A DNA stretch of 64,000 bases from Puniceicoccales bacterium (lineage in GTDB: Bacteria > Verrucomicrobiota > Verrucomicrobiia > Opitutales > JAIRKQ01). Both the position numbers and the translations under genes were made by a program. Positions 45,119 through 54,400 of this stretch are shown piece after piece. Under the pieces are notes generated by a model that searched no databases, was not told where the DNA came from, and worked only from the letters and a program-made list of their open reading frames with translations. The stretch spans positions 1-64,000 of the forward strand of contig JAISBD010000004.1 in the NCBI GenBank assembly GCA_031266345.1, read 5' to 3'. Within the stretch, counting starts at the first letter, position 1. Each line of letters opens with the position of its first letter.

Positions 45119-45915
45119 CGGCTTCGCTTGATTTTATTGCGGCGCGGTGCGATGCCTCTTTGGGTAGGTTCAATGAAGAATTCTAAAAATTTTTTTGCCG
45201 CGGGGGAATTGAATTTACCGGACAGCAGCATGGCTTGGGCCCGTTTCCGGTACTCTCCAAGGCTGCCGTACATCGCCGCAAAGCACTCCTTTAGTTCGGC
45301 TACGGTAGCACCATTGAAACCGGCACGGCGCAGCCCAACTAGGTTTAGGCCGATCACCCGTGAGCGGTCGGCGGCCATCGTGTAGGGGGGCAAGTCCAGC
45401 GATGAAGCGGAATAACCCCCTAGAATGGCATATTCGCCAACGCGCACGCGCTGATGCAGGGATGCTCCGCCGCCGATGAAGCAATGGTCACCGATGTTGA
45501 CAAATCCGCCAAGCAAAGCGCAATTGGCAAGGACAGCGGCGGAACCCAGGACACAATCGTGGCCAACATGTGAGCCGGCCATTAGGAGGCAGTGTGGTCC
45601 AACGGCCGTGTTACTGCCTTCAATGGTTGCCCTGTGAACCGTAACATGTTCGCGAATAACGCTATCATGACCAATTATGACACCGGATTTCCGCGCGCAA
45701 TCGAAGGATAAATCCTGCGGATCGCCCCCTATTACGGCAAAGCTGTCAACGGTGCCCCTGTCTTGAATGACGCTCCCGGAGCGCAGCACAACGTGGCTCC
45801 CGATTTTCACACCATCGCCGACCCCTACGCCGTCTTCCAGCACCGAATATGCACCGATGGAAACATTCCCGCCGAGCCGCACGCCCTGTCCAATTATCGC
45901 AGTTTCATGTATCAT
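45115..45915 (-). CDS. lpxA: UDP-N-acetylglucosamine acyltransferase LpxA, 266 aa
   Basis: First enzyme of lipid A synthesis. A left-handed beta-helix of hexapeptide repeats (about 1-190) contains the catalytic His in MAGSHVGHDC and the typical VIGGDPQDLSF and REHVTVHRAT blocks; a helical C-terminal domain with VIGLNLVGLRRAGF follows. The ATG at 45915 (MIHETAIIGQG) is the family start; the longer frame to 46053 runs into ftsI. A basic tail, RRNKIKRSR, is added at the end. lpxC, fabZ and lpxD, frequent neighbours, are not here. Confidence 0.93.
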   Translation of the reverse strand: MIHETAIIGQGVRLGGNVSIGAYSVLEDGVGVGDGVKIGSHVVLRSGSVIQDRGTVDSFAVIGGDPQDLSFDCARKSGVIIGHDSVIREHVTVHRATIEGSNTAVGPHCLLMAGSHVGHDCVLGSAAVLANCALLGGFVNIGDHCFIGGGASLHQRVRVGEYAILGGYSASSLDLPPYTMAADRSRVIGLNLVGLRRAGFNGATVAELKECFAAMYGSLGEYRKRAQAMLLSGKFNSPAAKKFLEFFIEPTQRGIAPRRNKIKRSR

Positions 45916-45943
45916 TCTGCCGCACAAGATGTAATAAAAGTGG

Positions 45944-47650
45944 TCACAGATCAAGATATTGGTAAATTTTTTCTGCCAGGGACTTGAATGCCGGCCACGC
46001 GGCGACCCGCCCCCACGCAATGCCGGACTTAACGTGGGCACCGTCGACGACAATCGTTATCACAATTCTTGGATTATTTGCCGGAAAAAATCCGCTGAAG
46101 GATGACACGTGCTTCTCGTGCGAATACTTCCCGCCGATAATTTTTTGAGTTGTTCCGGTTTTTCCACAGTAGGTGATGCCGTGCTTCAATTTACCATGAT
46201 TGGGATTATTTAGGATATTTCTGAGGTGGTCGGCCGTGGTTTTTGATAGTACGCGGCGCCTTATTTTTGGTTCAAATTTTAGCAAAATTTCCCGGCCATC
46301 GCTGACATCCCTGAACAGCTGCGGCGCTAGCAATAACCCTCCATTTGCGAGAACGGTCATCGCATAATTGGTTTGAATGGGCGTCGCGGCGATGCAATGT
46401 CCCATGGGCAAGCGCGTAATCGTCATGGCATCCCACTTGCTCGGCGGATAGAGGATTCCGGGGGATTCGCTGTCGAAATCGTAGCCGGTTTTAGCGCCGT
46501 AGCCAAACAATTTTACGCCCTCGTACATGCGCTGCTCGCCGAGCATAAGTCCCATGTGAGCAACCCCGCGATTGCTCGATTTTTGAATCACATCAACGTA
46601 GGACAAAGTGCCGAAGGGGGTATGATCCTTGGGCAGCTTCACCGCGGTTCCGCGATTTATCACCGTTTCCTTGGAACAATCGAAGGTCGTATCGTCGCCC
46701 GCCAAACCATCCTCAAAAACCAAGCTTGAGGCAACAATTTTAAACACGGAACCGGGCTCGCAAGTATCGCTGACCGCCCGATTTCGCATGTCATCGAAGG
46801 AATACTTTCCATAATCATTGGGATCGTAGGTGGGATAGTTACCGAGGGCCAAGAGCTCGCCCGTTAGCGCATCACTGACGATGATGGAAGCGTGTGCCGG
46901 GTGAAAAATTTCGGCGATATTTTTCAGCTCATCGGCAACCATTTGCTGAATTTTCACGTCTACCGTCAAAGTGACATCGAGGCCATCATTGGCGGGGATA
47001 TTTTGCATGCGGCATTGCGCGAGTTCACGCCTCCGGCCATCCCTCTCGGATACAATGAAGCCATCCTGCCCGCGCAGGTAAAAATCCATGTACCGCTCAA
47101 CGCCGCAAACCGCTTCCTCGTCCTGATTTACAAAGCCAGTAATATGGGCACAGGTGCTAGCAAAGGGATACATTCGCACCTGTTTGTGTAAGCCGTAAAC
47201 ACCTTTCACCTGCAGCCGTTCAATGGCATGCAGCAGCTCAACCTCATCCACGGAGCAGATTGGTACCCACCTGCATCGCAAAATTTTCTCGCCGGAGATT
47301 AATTTTTTTCTGGAAAACTTATCGAGCACCTCCCCTAGGGGCATATTTAAAACGTCTGCCAAAATCAAAATTTTACCCCTATCTCTCTCAATATCAGCAG
47401 CATAAGGATCCACTCCTATTAGAATTTTCACCGTTGATGTTGCCAAAATTTCCCCGTTGCGGTCCACTATGCTACCCCGCATTGCCCGCACCTCTCCGAT
47501 AACATGTCTCGCTTTTTCGATTGCGGCCAAGTAGTGTGCCCTGCTAAAATAGGACAAATCAAGGATGCGGTAGATAAGTGCGGCAAAACATAGCGCAATG
47601 GTGAGAATCACAGCGCAAAATCTGGCAACTTTTTCAATATTCCCGTTCAA
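45944..47650 (-). CDS. ftsI: Septal peptidoglycan transpeptidase FtsI (PBP3-like), 568 aa
   Basis: Class B penicillin-binding protein cross-linking septal peptidoglycan. One N-terminal membrane helix (ARFCAVILTIALCFAALIY), a PBP dimerisation domain (MRGSIVDRNGEILATS), and a transpeptidase domain with EPGSVFK (Ser-x-x-Lys), SSNRG (SxN) and GKTGT (KTG). Length is typical. The start is probably TTG at 47650 because no ATG is near. The frame ends 28 nt before lpxA on the same strand. Confidence 0.9.
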   Translation of the reverse strand: MNGNIEKVARFCAVILTIALCFAALIYRILDLSYFSRAHYLAAIEKARHVIGEVRAMRGSIVDRNGEILATSTVKILIGVDPYAADIERDRGKILILADVLNMPLGEVLDKFSRKKLISGEKILRCRWVPICSVDEVELLHAIERLQVKGVYGLHKQVRMYPFASTCAHITGFVNQDEEAVCGVERYMDFYLRGQDGFIVSERDGRRRELAQCRMQNIPANDGLDVTLTVDVKIQQMVADELKNIAEIFHPAHASIIVSDALTGELLALGNYPTYDPNDYGKYSFDDMRNRAVSDTCEPGSVFKIVASSLVFEDGLAGDDTTFDCSKETVINRGTAVKLPKDHTPFGTLSYVDVIQKSSNRGVAHMGLMLGEQRMYEGVKLFGYGAKTGYDFDSESPGILYPPSKWDAMTITRLPMGHCIAATPIQTNYAMTVLANGGLLLAPQLFRDVSDGREILLKFEPKIRRRVLSKTTADHLRNILNNPNHGKLKHGITYCGKTGTTQKIIGGKYSHEKHVSSFSGFFPANNPRIVITIVVDGAHVKSGIAWGRVAAWPAFKSLAEKIYQYLDL

Positions 47651-47668
47651 AGCTCAAGCTACGCACAT

Positions 47669-47697
47669 GAACTAGCTATGCCACAATGCCTTGTCAA
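47669..47697 (-). promoter_or_regulatory. Candidate promoter of ftsI
   Basis: Perfect TTGACA (47697-47692), 17-nt spacer, TAGTTC (47674-47669), 19 nt before the ftsI start. The -10 is weak. It lies just downstream of rnpB. Confidence 0.4.
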
Positions 47698-47726
47698 CAT
47701 TTTCGCTCACTGTAAAACCTTTCAGA

Positions 47727-48099
47727 GTGAGGTAAGTGTTTGGGAATAAGCCGGATTCTGTTCAAACAAAAGTTTGCGCGCTCATTTATCTAATTCAACA
47801 TTCTTCCAAGCGGAAGTGCGACGAACCCGATGCCATTGAGCTGGCTACTCGACACCCTATTACGTCTTGCACCGAATTGGGCTTGCCCTGCACGGGGCAT
47901 TACTGCCACGCCGGTGTGCTCTTACCACACCATTTCACCGTGACCTATTTCTAGGCTGAATACTTTCTGTTGCGCTATCCGTCATGCACGATATGGCATG
48001 CATGCCCGCATTTTCATGCGGAATTCTGCCATGTGGTGTCCGGACTTTCCTCTCGCCATCTTCCATGCGAGCGAGCACGTACCCACGCACATACCTCAC
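47727..48099 (-). ncRNA. rnpB: RNase P RNA
   Basis: Catalytic RNA for tRNA 5' maturation. The 5' conserved block GAGGAAAGTCCGGACACC lies at about 48050-48033 and the 3' block ACAGAATCCGGCTTAT at about 47758-47743, together forming P4. The ends pair as P1: GTGAGGTATGTG with CACTTACCTCAC, one mismatch, which sets the limits and a length of 373 nt. A-type features were not modelled. The 5' end is only 7 nt after the tyrS stop on the same strand. Confidence 0.93.
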
Positions 48100-48106
48100 C
48101 GAAATG

Positions 48107-49276
48107 CTATACTATTTTAAAGAACAAACGCTTGCCAGCTTGCACTACAATGCCATCGCTTTTTTTGTCAAGTTTTTTTTCCGCGTCGATCAATTTTTCC
48201 CCTTCCCATTTAATCCCGCCCTGGTCGATTAGGCGATGGAGCTCCCTCTTGCTGGCAAATTTTTCGGTAGAAAACAGCGCGTCGAAGATGCTTCGGCAGG
48301 ACTCTGGAACGAAAATTTCCTCCATGTCATCCGGCAGGTCATTTTTGGAAAAAACGTTTTCAAATTGCTCCAATTCGTGGGCGGCGACCTCTTCGCCAAA
48401 AAATTTCGCTGTCAATATGCGGGCCAATTGCTTCTTACATTCCATCGGGTGTAGCAATTTGAGCTCCGCAATTTCGCTGTCCATTTTAAGCAGCAAGAAC
48501 TTGTAGTATAAGTACATAGTGTCGTCTCCTATGGACATAATTTTCCCGAACATGTTTTTTGGCGAGTCGTTGAATGAGATGTAATTATTGTAACTTTTCG
48601 ACATTTTTCGCTTACCATCCAGGCCGATCAGCAGAGGCATTGTTATCACGCATTGCTCACACTGCCCAGCTTCTTTTTGCAAGGTGCGCCCCACTAACAA
48701 GTTAAACAATTGATCACTGCCCCCTAGCTCCACATCAGCTCCCAGTTCGACGGAATCATGCCCCTGCAGTAGGGGGTAGAGGAACTCGACTATGGAAATT
48801 GGCACACCATCGGCGTAGCGCTTGCTAAAATCGTCGCGCTCGAGCATGCGAGCCACCGTCATTCTGCGCGCCAAATGCAAAGAATCCTCAAAACTCATTT
48901 TCGTGAACCATTCACTATTCCTGCGGATGGTCGTTTTGCTCGGGTCCAGTATCTTAAATGCCTGGTCGAGGTAGGTGCGCGCGTTGTGTTCTATTTGCTC
49001 CTTGGAAAGCACGGGCCTTGTTTCCGAACGGCCGCTCGGATCGCCAATAATGGTTGTGTAATCGCCAATCAGCAGGATCGCTTCGTGGCCAAGGTCCTGA
49101 AATTGCCTGAGTTTATTGAAAACAACCATGTGGCCAAAGGTGAGGTCGGGACGGGTGGGATCAACGCCCAATTTGACTTTTAGCCGCTTCCCCGCCCGTA
49201 ATTTTTCTCCCAACTCATCGCCGCCGATTATGCTTTCAACGCCGCTGCAAATCTTTTCAAAACTCTCACTATCCAT
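48107..49276 (-). CDS. tyrS: Tyrosyl-tRNA synthetase, 389 aa
   Basis: Class I synthetase charging tRNA-Tyr. Signature 1 appears as DLTFGHMVVFNKL, with IGDYTTIIGDPSGRS; the KMSKS loop is intact (KRKMSKSYNNYISF). A C-terminal S4-like domain (ASKRELHRLIDQGGIKWEGEKL) is present. The type with TFGH rather than HIGH fits the TyrZ-like branch. Full length (about 390-420). No Shine-Dalgarno sequence. rnpB follows within 7 nt and may share its transcript. Confidence 0.94.
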   Translation of the reverse strand: MDSESFEKICSGVESIIGGDELGEKLRAGKRLKVKLGVDPTRPDLTFGHMVVFNKLRQFQDLGHEAILLIGDYTTIIGDPSGRSETRPVLSKEQIEHNARTYLDQAFKILDPSKTTIRRNSEWFTKMSFEDSLHLARRMTVARMLERDDFSKRYADGVPISIVEFLYPLLQGHDSVELGADVELGGSDQLFNLLVGRTLQKEAGQCEQCVITMPLLIGLDGKRKMSKSYNNYISFNDSPKNMFGKIMSIGDDTMYLYYKFLLLKMDSEIAELKLLHPMECKKQLARILTAKFFGEEVAAHELEQFENVFSKNDLPDDMEEIFVPESCRSIFDALFSTEKFASKRELHRLIDQGGIKWEGEKLIDAEKKLDKKSDGIVVQAGKRLFFKIV

Positions 49277-49349
49277 CTGATTTCAACAGCTATGGGAACA
49301 AATGCAGATTGCAAGCCTAAAAAATAATGGGCACAAATCGCTGCTACCC

Positions 49350-49721
49350 TCATATTTCCCGCGAGTCCGATTTGTCTTTTACAGCATAGCCAGAGTCTTG
49401 CCTCTTATGGTTGATACCGTTTTTTTTCTGATATGCTTGAAAAAAATCTTCCGCTGTCATCCCAAGTACTTGAGCGATAGATACTAAAAAGTGCAAAATA
49501 TCAATCACTTCCACGCGGGCATTTTGCTCATCAAAATTTTGGTAGTTCGCCCACCACTTCCAAGGCACGGAATCGACGAGTTCGGAAATTTCCTGCTGCA
49601 AAGCTCGGGAGTACTTCAAAACCCATTCGACTTTTTCCCCTTCGCTTAAATTATCCAAATTTACCCCCAACCTGGCGGTTAATTTAGCCTGCATTTCAAA
49701 AATTTTGTCCAGTTTGTCCAT
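49350..49721 (-). CDS. Dimeric all-alpha dUTPase, 123 aa
   Basis: Hydrolyses dUTP to dUMP and pyrophosphate. It matches the all-alpha NTP pyrophosphatase dUTPase family (PF08761): IFEMQAKLTARLGV, EKVEWVLKYSRALQQEISELVDSVPWKWW with the EExxE-like metal helix, QNARVEVIDILHFLVSIAQVLGMTAEDFF and the C-terminal RQDSGYAVKDKSDSREI. It is short but contains all of these. Complements the dCMP deaminase at 24191 in dUMP production. Confidence 0.88.
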   Translation of the reverse strand: MDKLDKIFEMQAKLTARLGVNLDNLSEGEKVEWVLKYSRALQQEISELVDSVPWKWWANYQNFDEQNARVEVIDILHFLVSIAQVLGMTAEDFFQAYQKKNGINHKRQDSGYAVKDKSDSREI

Positions 49722-49734
49722 TTCTCAGCAAACC

Positions 49735-49962
49735 TTACCTGCGACTGTCAAACCACCCATCGCGCATCGAATTTTTTAAGCCAACGATACTTATGATCAG
49801 GTAAGCCCCAAATAGAAAGGCTTGGGAATATTCCCGAATGCGAATGTTGTGTGCCAATAAGAAAATGTTACTCCCTAGCCACAGTGCGTAACTTAACTTT
49901 ATGTACATCATGGCGTTGTACACAGAACCTATGAGTGAAACGACTACGAATATCCAGGCCAT
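49735..49962 (-). CDS. Small three-helix membrane protein, PnuC/YgjV-like, 75 aa
   Basis: Three hydrophobic segments: [36 protein letters not shown] and [15 protein letters not shown]. The LWLGSN and [11 protein letters not shown] pattern resembles short PnuC- or YgjV-like proteins common in bacteria, of unknown transport function. It lies 13 nt before the dUTPase on the same strand and 19 nt after rpmA, so it is likely part of that transcript. Confidence 0.6.
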   Translation of the reverse strand: MAWIFVVVSLIGSVYNAMMYIKLSYALWLGSNIFLLAHNIRIREYSQAFLFGAYLIISIVGLKNSMRDGWFDSRR

Positions 49963-49981
49963 TGGGGAATAAAAATAGAAT

Positions 49982-50239
49982 TCACGCGCCTATTTCTCTG
50001 GCCACAACGGATACTTTTCTATGGGCGCCGTCCCAATTAACAACCCCATCGATGAGGGCAAACAGGGTGAAATCGCGGCCACAACCAACGTTCAAACCGG
50101 GGTGCACTTTTGTGCCGCGCTGGCGCATCAATATGCCGCCTGCCCGCACAAACTCTCCCCCAAACTTCTTTACACCGAGACGCTTCCCGCAACTATCCCG
50201 CCCATTTTTTGCAGCTCCCTGCCCTTTTTTATGTGCCAT
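49982..50239 (-). CDS. rpmA: Ribosomal protein bL27, 85 aa
   Basis: Large-subunit protein near the peptidyl transferase centre. It starts [16 protein letters not shown] and contains [22 protein letters not shown], all family features. There is no extra N-terminal leader of the type cleaved in Firmicutes. A strong ribosome binding site (GGGAGGGG) precedes the ATG. 15 nt after rplU, the conserved L21-L27 order. Confidence 0.96.
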   Translation of the reverse strand: MAHKKGQGAAKNGRDSCGKRLGVKKFGGEFVRAGGILMRQRGTKVHPGLNVGCGRDFTLFALIDGVVNWDGAHRKVSVVAREIGA

Positions 50240-50254
50240 AATACCCCTCCCTGA

Positions 50255-50569
50255 CTAAGCGGCTATCGCCTCTATTCTAATTACCGATATCTCTTGGCGA
50301 TGGCCGCGCTTCCGCTGATATCCCTTCCGCCGCTTTTTCTTAAAAATCATAACTTTTTTTGCCCGCTTATTTTCGAGGATTCTTGCCTTCACACTGGCCC
50401 CCGCCACAAGTGGTGTGCCGACCACAGCGGAAACTCCCTCGCCGATGACTAGAATGTCACCTATCTCTATAATATCTCCCGCATTCGAGCCGACATAGCG
50501 ATCAACGAACAAAACATCACCCTCTGTCACAGCAAACTGTTTACCCTGCGTAGCAATAACCGCCTTCAT
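50255..50569 (-). CDS. rplU: Ribosomal protein bL21, 104 aa
   Basis: Binds 23S r[21 protein letters not shown] opens the usual fold and the basic [15 protein letters not shown] is the rRNA-binding loop. Full length. It heads the rplU-rpmA transcript. No clear Shine-Dalgarno sequence before the ATG. Confidence 0.95.
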   Translation of the reverse strand: MKAVIATQGKQFAVTEGDVLFVDRYVGSNAGDIIEIGDILVIGEGVSAVVGTPLVAGASVKARILENKRAKKVMIFKKKRRKGYQRKRGHRQEISVIRIEAIAA

Positions 50570-50603
50570 TGGAGGGCAATAAACTCAGAGGATAGGAAAG
50601 TGC

Positions 50604-50621
50604 AAGTCTTTTTTAAGACTT
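50604..50621. promoter_or_regulatory. 7-bp hairpin in the rplU/racemase divergent region
   Basis: AAGTCTT-TTTT-AAGACTT, a perfect stem, 35 nt upstream of rplU. On neither strand is it followed at once by a T-run, so it is more likely a leader hairpin or protein site than a terminator. Confidence 0.35.
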
Positions 50622-50689
50622 TATAAAAAAATTTTTCCACCAAACAATAAAGCTTGATAGGAGCATGAATTATCGTCTAGGATTGAGAA

Positions 50690-51427
50690 ATGTCAAATTT
50701 TACCGGCGAAACCCTTGGGATCATTGGGGGTTGTGGCGTGGCCGCCGCCATTGAATTGTTGCACAGGATTGAAAAAAAGCTTGTCACGGACTACGGCTGC
50801 GTCGACGATTCCGAGCAGCCGGAAATGATTTTATACCAGGCAACCCAAGCTCCGAATAGGATCGCCTACGCTGCCGGCCAGAGCCAGCGGTCATTCGCAC
50901 CGTACTTCATAGGAGCGGCGAAATTTTTGAAACAGGCGGGAGCGAGCCTCGGTTGCATCCCCTGCAACACCGCCCACTGCGTCATGGACGAGATTGAGCG
51001 CGAATCGGGGCTGCCCTTCATAAACCTGATCGATGAAACACTTAGGTACATAGTAAGTAATTGCGGGGCGGTGAAAAACGTGGGAATTTTGGGCAGTGGG
51101 GGGACTGTCAAATCAAGGCTGCATGACCTTTCTGCACAAAAATTGAACCTGCAGCTGAGCTTTACCTATCCTTCCGAGGAACTGCAGAGGGAAGTGGGGC
51201 GGGGGATTTGCGCCGTGAAGGCCGGAGTTGCATATGGGGACACGGCGGCGGCGCGGAGATTTTTCACACCGGCCATGGAGGCATTGATTGCCGATGGTGC
51301 CGAATTGATTGTGCTTGGATGTACGGAAATCCCGCTGGCAATCACGGCGAAAATGCACGGCAAAATTCCGCTCGCCGACACCATTTCCATCCTAGCGGAT
51401 GTCTGCATAGCCCGCTGCCGCGCCTAA
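50690..51427 (+). CDS. Aspartate/glutamate racemase family protein, 245 aa
   Basis: Cofactor-independent racemase. Both catalytic Cys are present, in GCIPCNTAHCVMDEI and VLGCTEIPLAI, with GIIGGCGVAAAIELLHRI at the N-terminus. Probably makes D-aspartate, perhaps for peptidoglycan cross-bridges. AGGA lies 9 nt before the ATG. Overlaps nifJ convergently by 4 nt. Hydantoin racemase relatives are less likely given the motif spacing. Confidence 0.85.
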   Translation: MSNFTGETLGIIGGCGVAAAIELLHRIEKKLVTDYGCVDDSEQPEMILYQATQAPNRIAYAAGQSQRSFAPYFIGAAKFLKQAGASLGCIPCNTAHCVMDEIERESGLPFINLIDETLRYIVSNCGAVKNVGILGSGGTVKSRLHDLSAQKLNLQLSFTYPSEELQREVGRGICAVKAGVAYGDTAAARRFFTPAMEALIADGAELIVLGCTEIPLAITAKMHGKIPLADTISILADVCIARCRA

Positions 51428-54400
51428 TCGCTAGCTTTGGCAAGATTTTTGTACATCGCCAATCTTTCCTCCACGTATTCTTTTTCAGCCTTGGCTAGCT
51501 CCCGTGCACGTTCGGGGTCCCTATCCATGAGCATCTTAAACCGCGTTTCGCCGCTCATATAATCCACCAAATCGATGCTTGGATCGCTTGAATCCAGGGA
51601 AAATGGAGCCACACCGGCAGCTTTTTTACGCGGATCGAAGCGGTATAATGGCCAATAGCCGCTAGCGACAGCTTTCTTTTGTTGCTCGAGGCCGTTTTTC
51701 AAATTGTATCCGTGGGCCACGCACGGCGAATAGGCTAGGATCAGTGACGGGCCATCGTAGGATTCGGCTTCGCGGAACGCCTGCACGACCTGGCTATCCT
51801 TGGCCCCAAAGGCGACCTTGGCGACATAAATATTCCCGTAGCTGATGGCCAGCATGGCGAGGTCTTTTTTCGGCTGAGCCTTTCCCTGCGCTGCAAACTT
51901 GGCGACCGCACCGATGGGGGTCGACTTCGATTGCTGCCCCCCGGTATTTGAGTAGACTTCCGTGTCGAGCACGAGCACGTTCACGTTGTGGCCGCTCGCT
52001 AAAACATGGTCCAGGCCGCCATAGCCGATGTCGTAGGCCCAACCGTCGCCGCCGATGATCCACAGGCTTTTACTAACGAGGAAATCGGCCAAGCCACTGA
52101 GGATCGCTGCCTCTCCGCTTTCAATTTTGGCGAGCCTGTCTCTCAAGTCGGCGACCCTTTTTCGCTGCAATTTTATTTCACCGTCGGAATCACACTTGGA
52201 CGCCAAAATTTCACCGACCAAATCGTCACCTAGGGCGTGGGCTTGCTTGCGCAGCAAATCAGCGGCGATTTCCCTTCGCTTATCTATGGACAAGCGGAGG
52301 CCGAGCCCAAATTCGGCGTTGTCCTCGAAGAGGGAGTTGGCCCAGGCAGGCCCGCGGCCGTCGGGATTTTTGCAATAGGGCGTTGTGGGTAGATTTCCGC
52401 CGTATATGGAGGAGCAACCCGTTGCATTGGCGATGATTGCGCGGTCGCCGAACAGCTGCGTCAATAGCTTCACGTAGGGGGTTTCCCCGCACCCGGCGCA
52501 TGAGCCGGAAAACTCAAACAATGGCTGCCTAAATTGCGTAGACTTCAGATCCATGCCAAGCTCGCACACATCCGGGTAGGGAATGGTTTGAAAAATTTCG
52601 TAATTTTCCTTTTCCCGTTCCCCTGCTTCACCTATTGGCTTTAAATTCAAGGCCTTACAACTGGGATCTTCCCTATTTTTGGCTGGACAAATTTCCGTGC
52701 ACAGGCCGCAACCCGTGCAATCTTCGGGCGATACTTGCACGGTGAACTTTGCGCCGGAAATATCCCGGGAACGAAAATCTGTGGCCCTGAAGTTTTCGCC
52801 AATTTCACCCAGCTTGCCCTGGTCGTAATATTTTGAACGAATGGCGGCGTGGGGGCATATGGACACGCATTTGTTGCACTGGATGCACACATCCGGCGAC
52901 CAAACGGGAATATCCTGGGCAATGTTGCGTTTTTCATAGTGGGAAGTGGCGGATGGCCAAGTACCGTCGACGGGAAATGCGCTCACCGGCAGCTCGTCGC
53001 TATCATTGGCCAGCATTTTTGCGATCACATCTTGAACAAATTTGGGTGCTCCCTGGCTTAGAAGGGGCAACTTTGGGGAACCGGTCAAATCGCGCCTAGC
53101 AGCGACTTCAGCGAGGTGCGCTAAAGCGGAATCAATGGCGGCAAAGTTTTGATCCACAATCTGTTGGCCTTTTTTACCATAGGTCTTTTGAACGGCATTT
53201 TTTATGCTGGCTATGGCCTCATCCTGGGGCAGGATGCCGGAAATTGCGAAAAAACAGGTTTGCATGATGGTATTTATGCGCCCGCCCATGCCACACTTGC
53301 GAGCGACATCGTAGGCATCAATGTTGTAGAACTTGATATTTTTTTCCACGATGGCCCTCTGCACTTCCAGGGGCAAATGTTCCCAGACGGCATCGGCTTC
53401 AAACACGGAATTTAGCAGGAAAACAGCCCCCTTTTTGGCGTATTTCAAGATGTCAAAGCGCGCCAAAAAAGCGAATTGGTGGCAGGCTACGAAGTCGGCA
53501 TGCTCGATTAGGTAGGGCGCACGGATTGGATTTTTCCCGAAGCGCAGATGGGAAACCGTCATCGCACCGGATTTTTTGGAATCGTAAACGAAGTAGGCTT
53601 GCGCATGGTTATCGGTGTCGGTACCGATAATTTTTACCGTATTTTTATTGGCGCCCACGGTACCGTCCGACCCCAACCCAAAAAACACGGCTTCGAATAG
53701 CCCCTCCCCCTTGAGCTCAAAATCGCGCTCATACTCCAGCGACAAATTGGTGACATCATCCCTTATCCCGATGGTGAAATGCTTCATTGGAGTGGACTTG
53801 GCCAGCTCGTCGAAAACAGCCTTTGCCATCGGCGGAGAAAATTCCTTTGAACCGAGCCCGTAGCGCCCACCGATGACCTTGATCCCCGCCCGCGAACCCT
53901 GCTCAAGGGCGGAAATAACGTCCAAAAATAGGGGCTCACCTAGGGCCCCCGGCTCCTTTGTTCGGTCTAAAACGGCGATGGCACGCACGGATTGGGGCAA
54001 CATTTTTAGGAAGTGCTGCGCGGAAAATGGCCGGTACAAGCGCACCTTTAGCAGGCCAACCTTTTCCCCGCGGCTATTTAGGTGTTCCACGATTCCTTCC
54101 AATGTTTCGCAGGAAGATCCGATAGCCACGGCGACGCGGTCGGCATCCGCGGCACCGATGTAATCGAATAATTTGTAGCCTCGACCAGTCAAAAGCTCGA
54201 ACTGTGCCATGCAATCTTCGGTGATGGCGGCTACGCTTTCGTAAAAAATATTCGCCCTCTCCCGGCATTGGAAAAACACATCGGGATTTTGCGCTGTCCC
54301 ACGTACGCACGGATTATCGGGGGACAGGCCCCTGCTGCGGTATTCCGCAATGGCTCGCATGTCCACCATGGCCCGCAAAGCGTCGTCGCTAATTTTTGCC

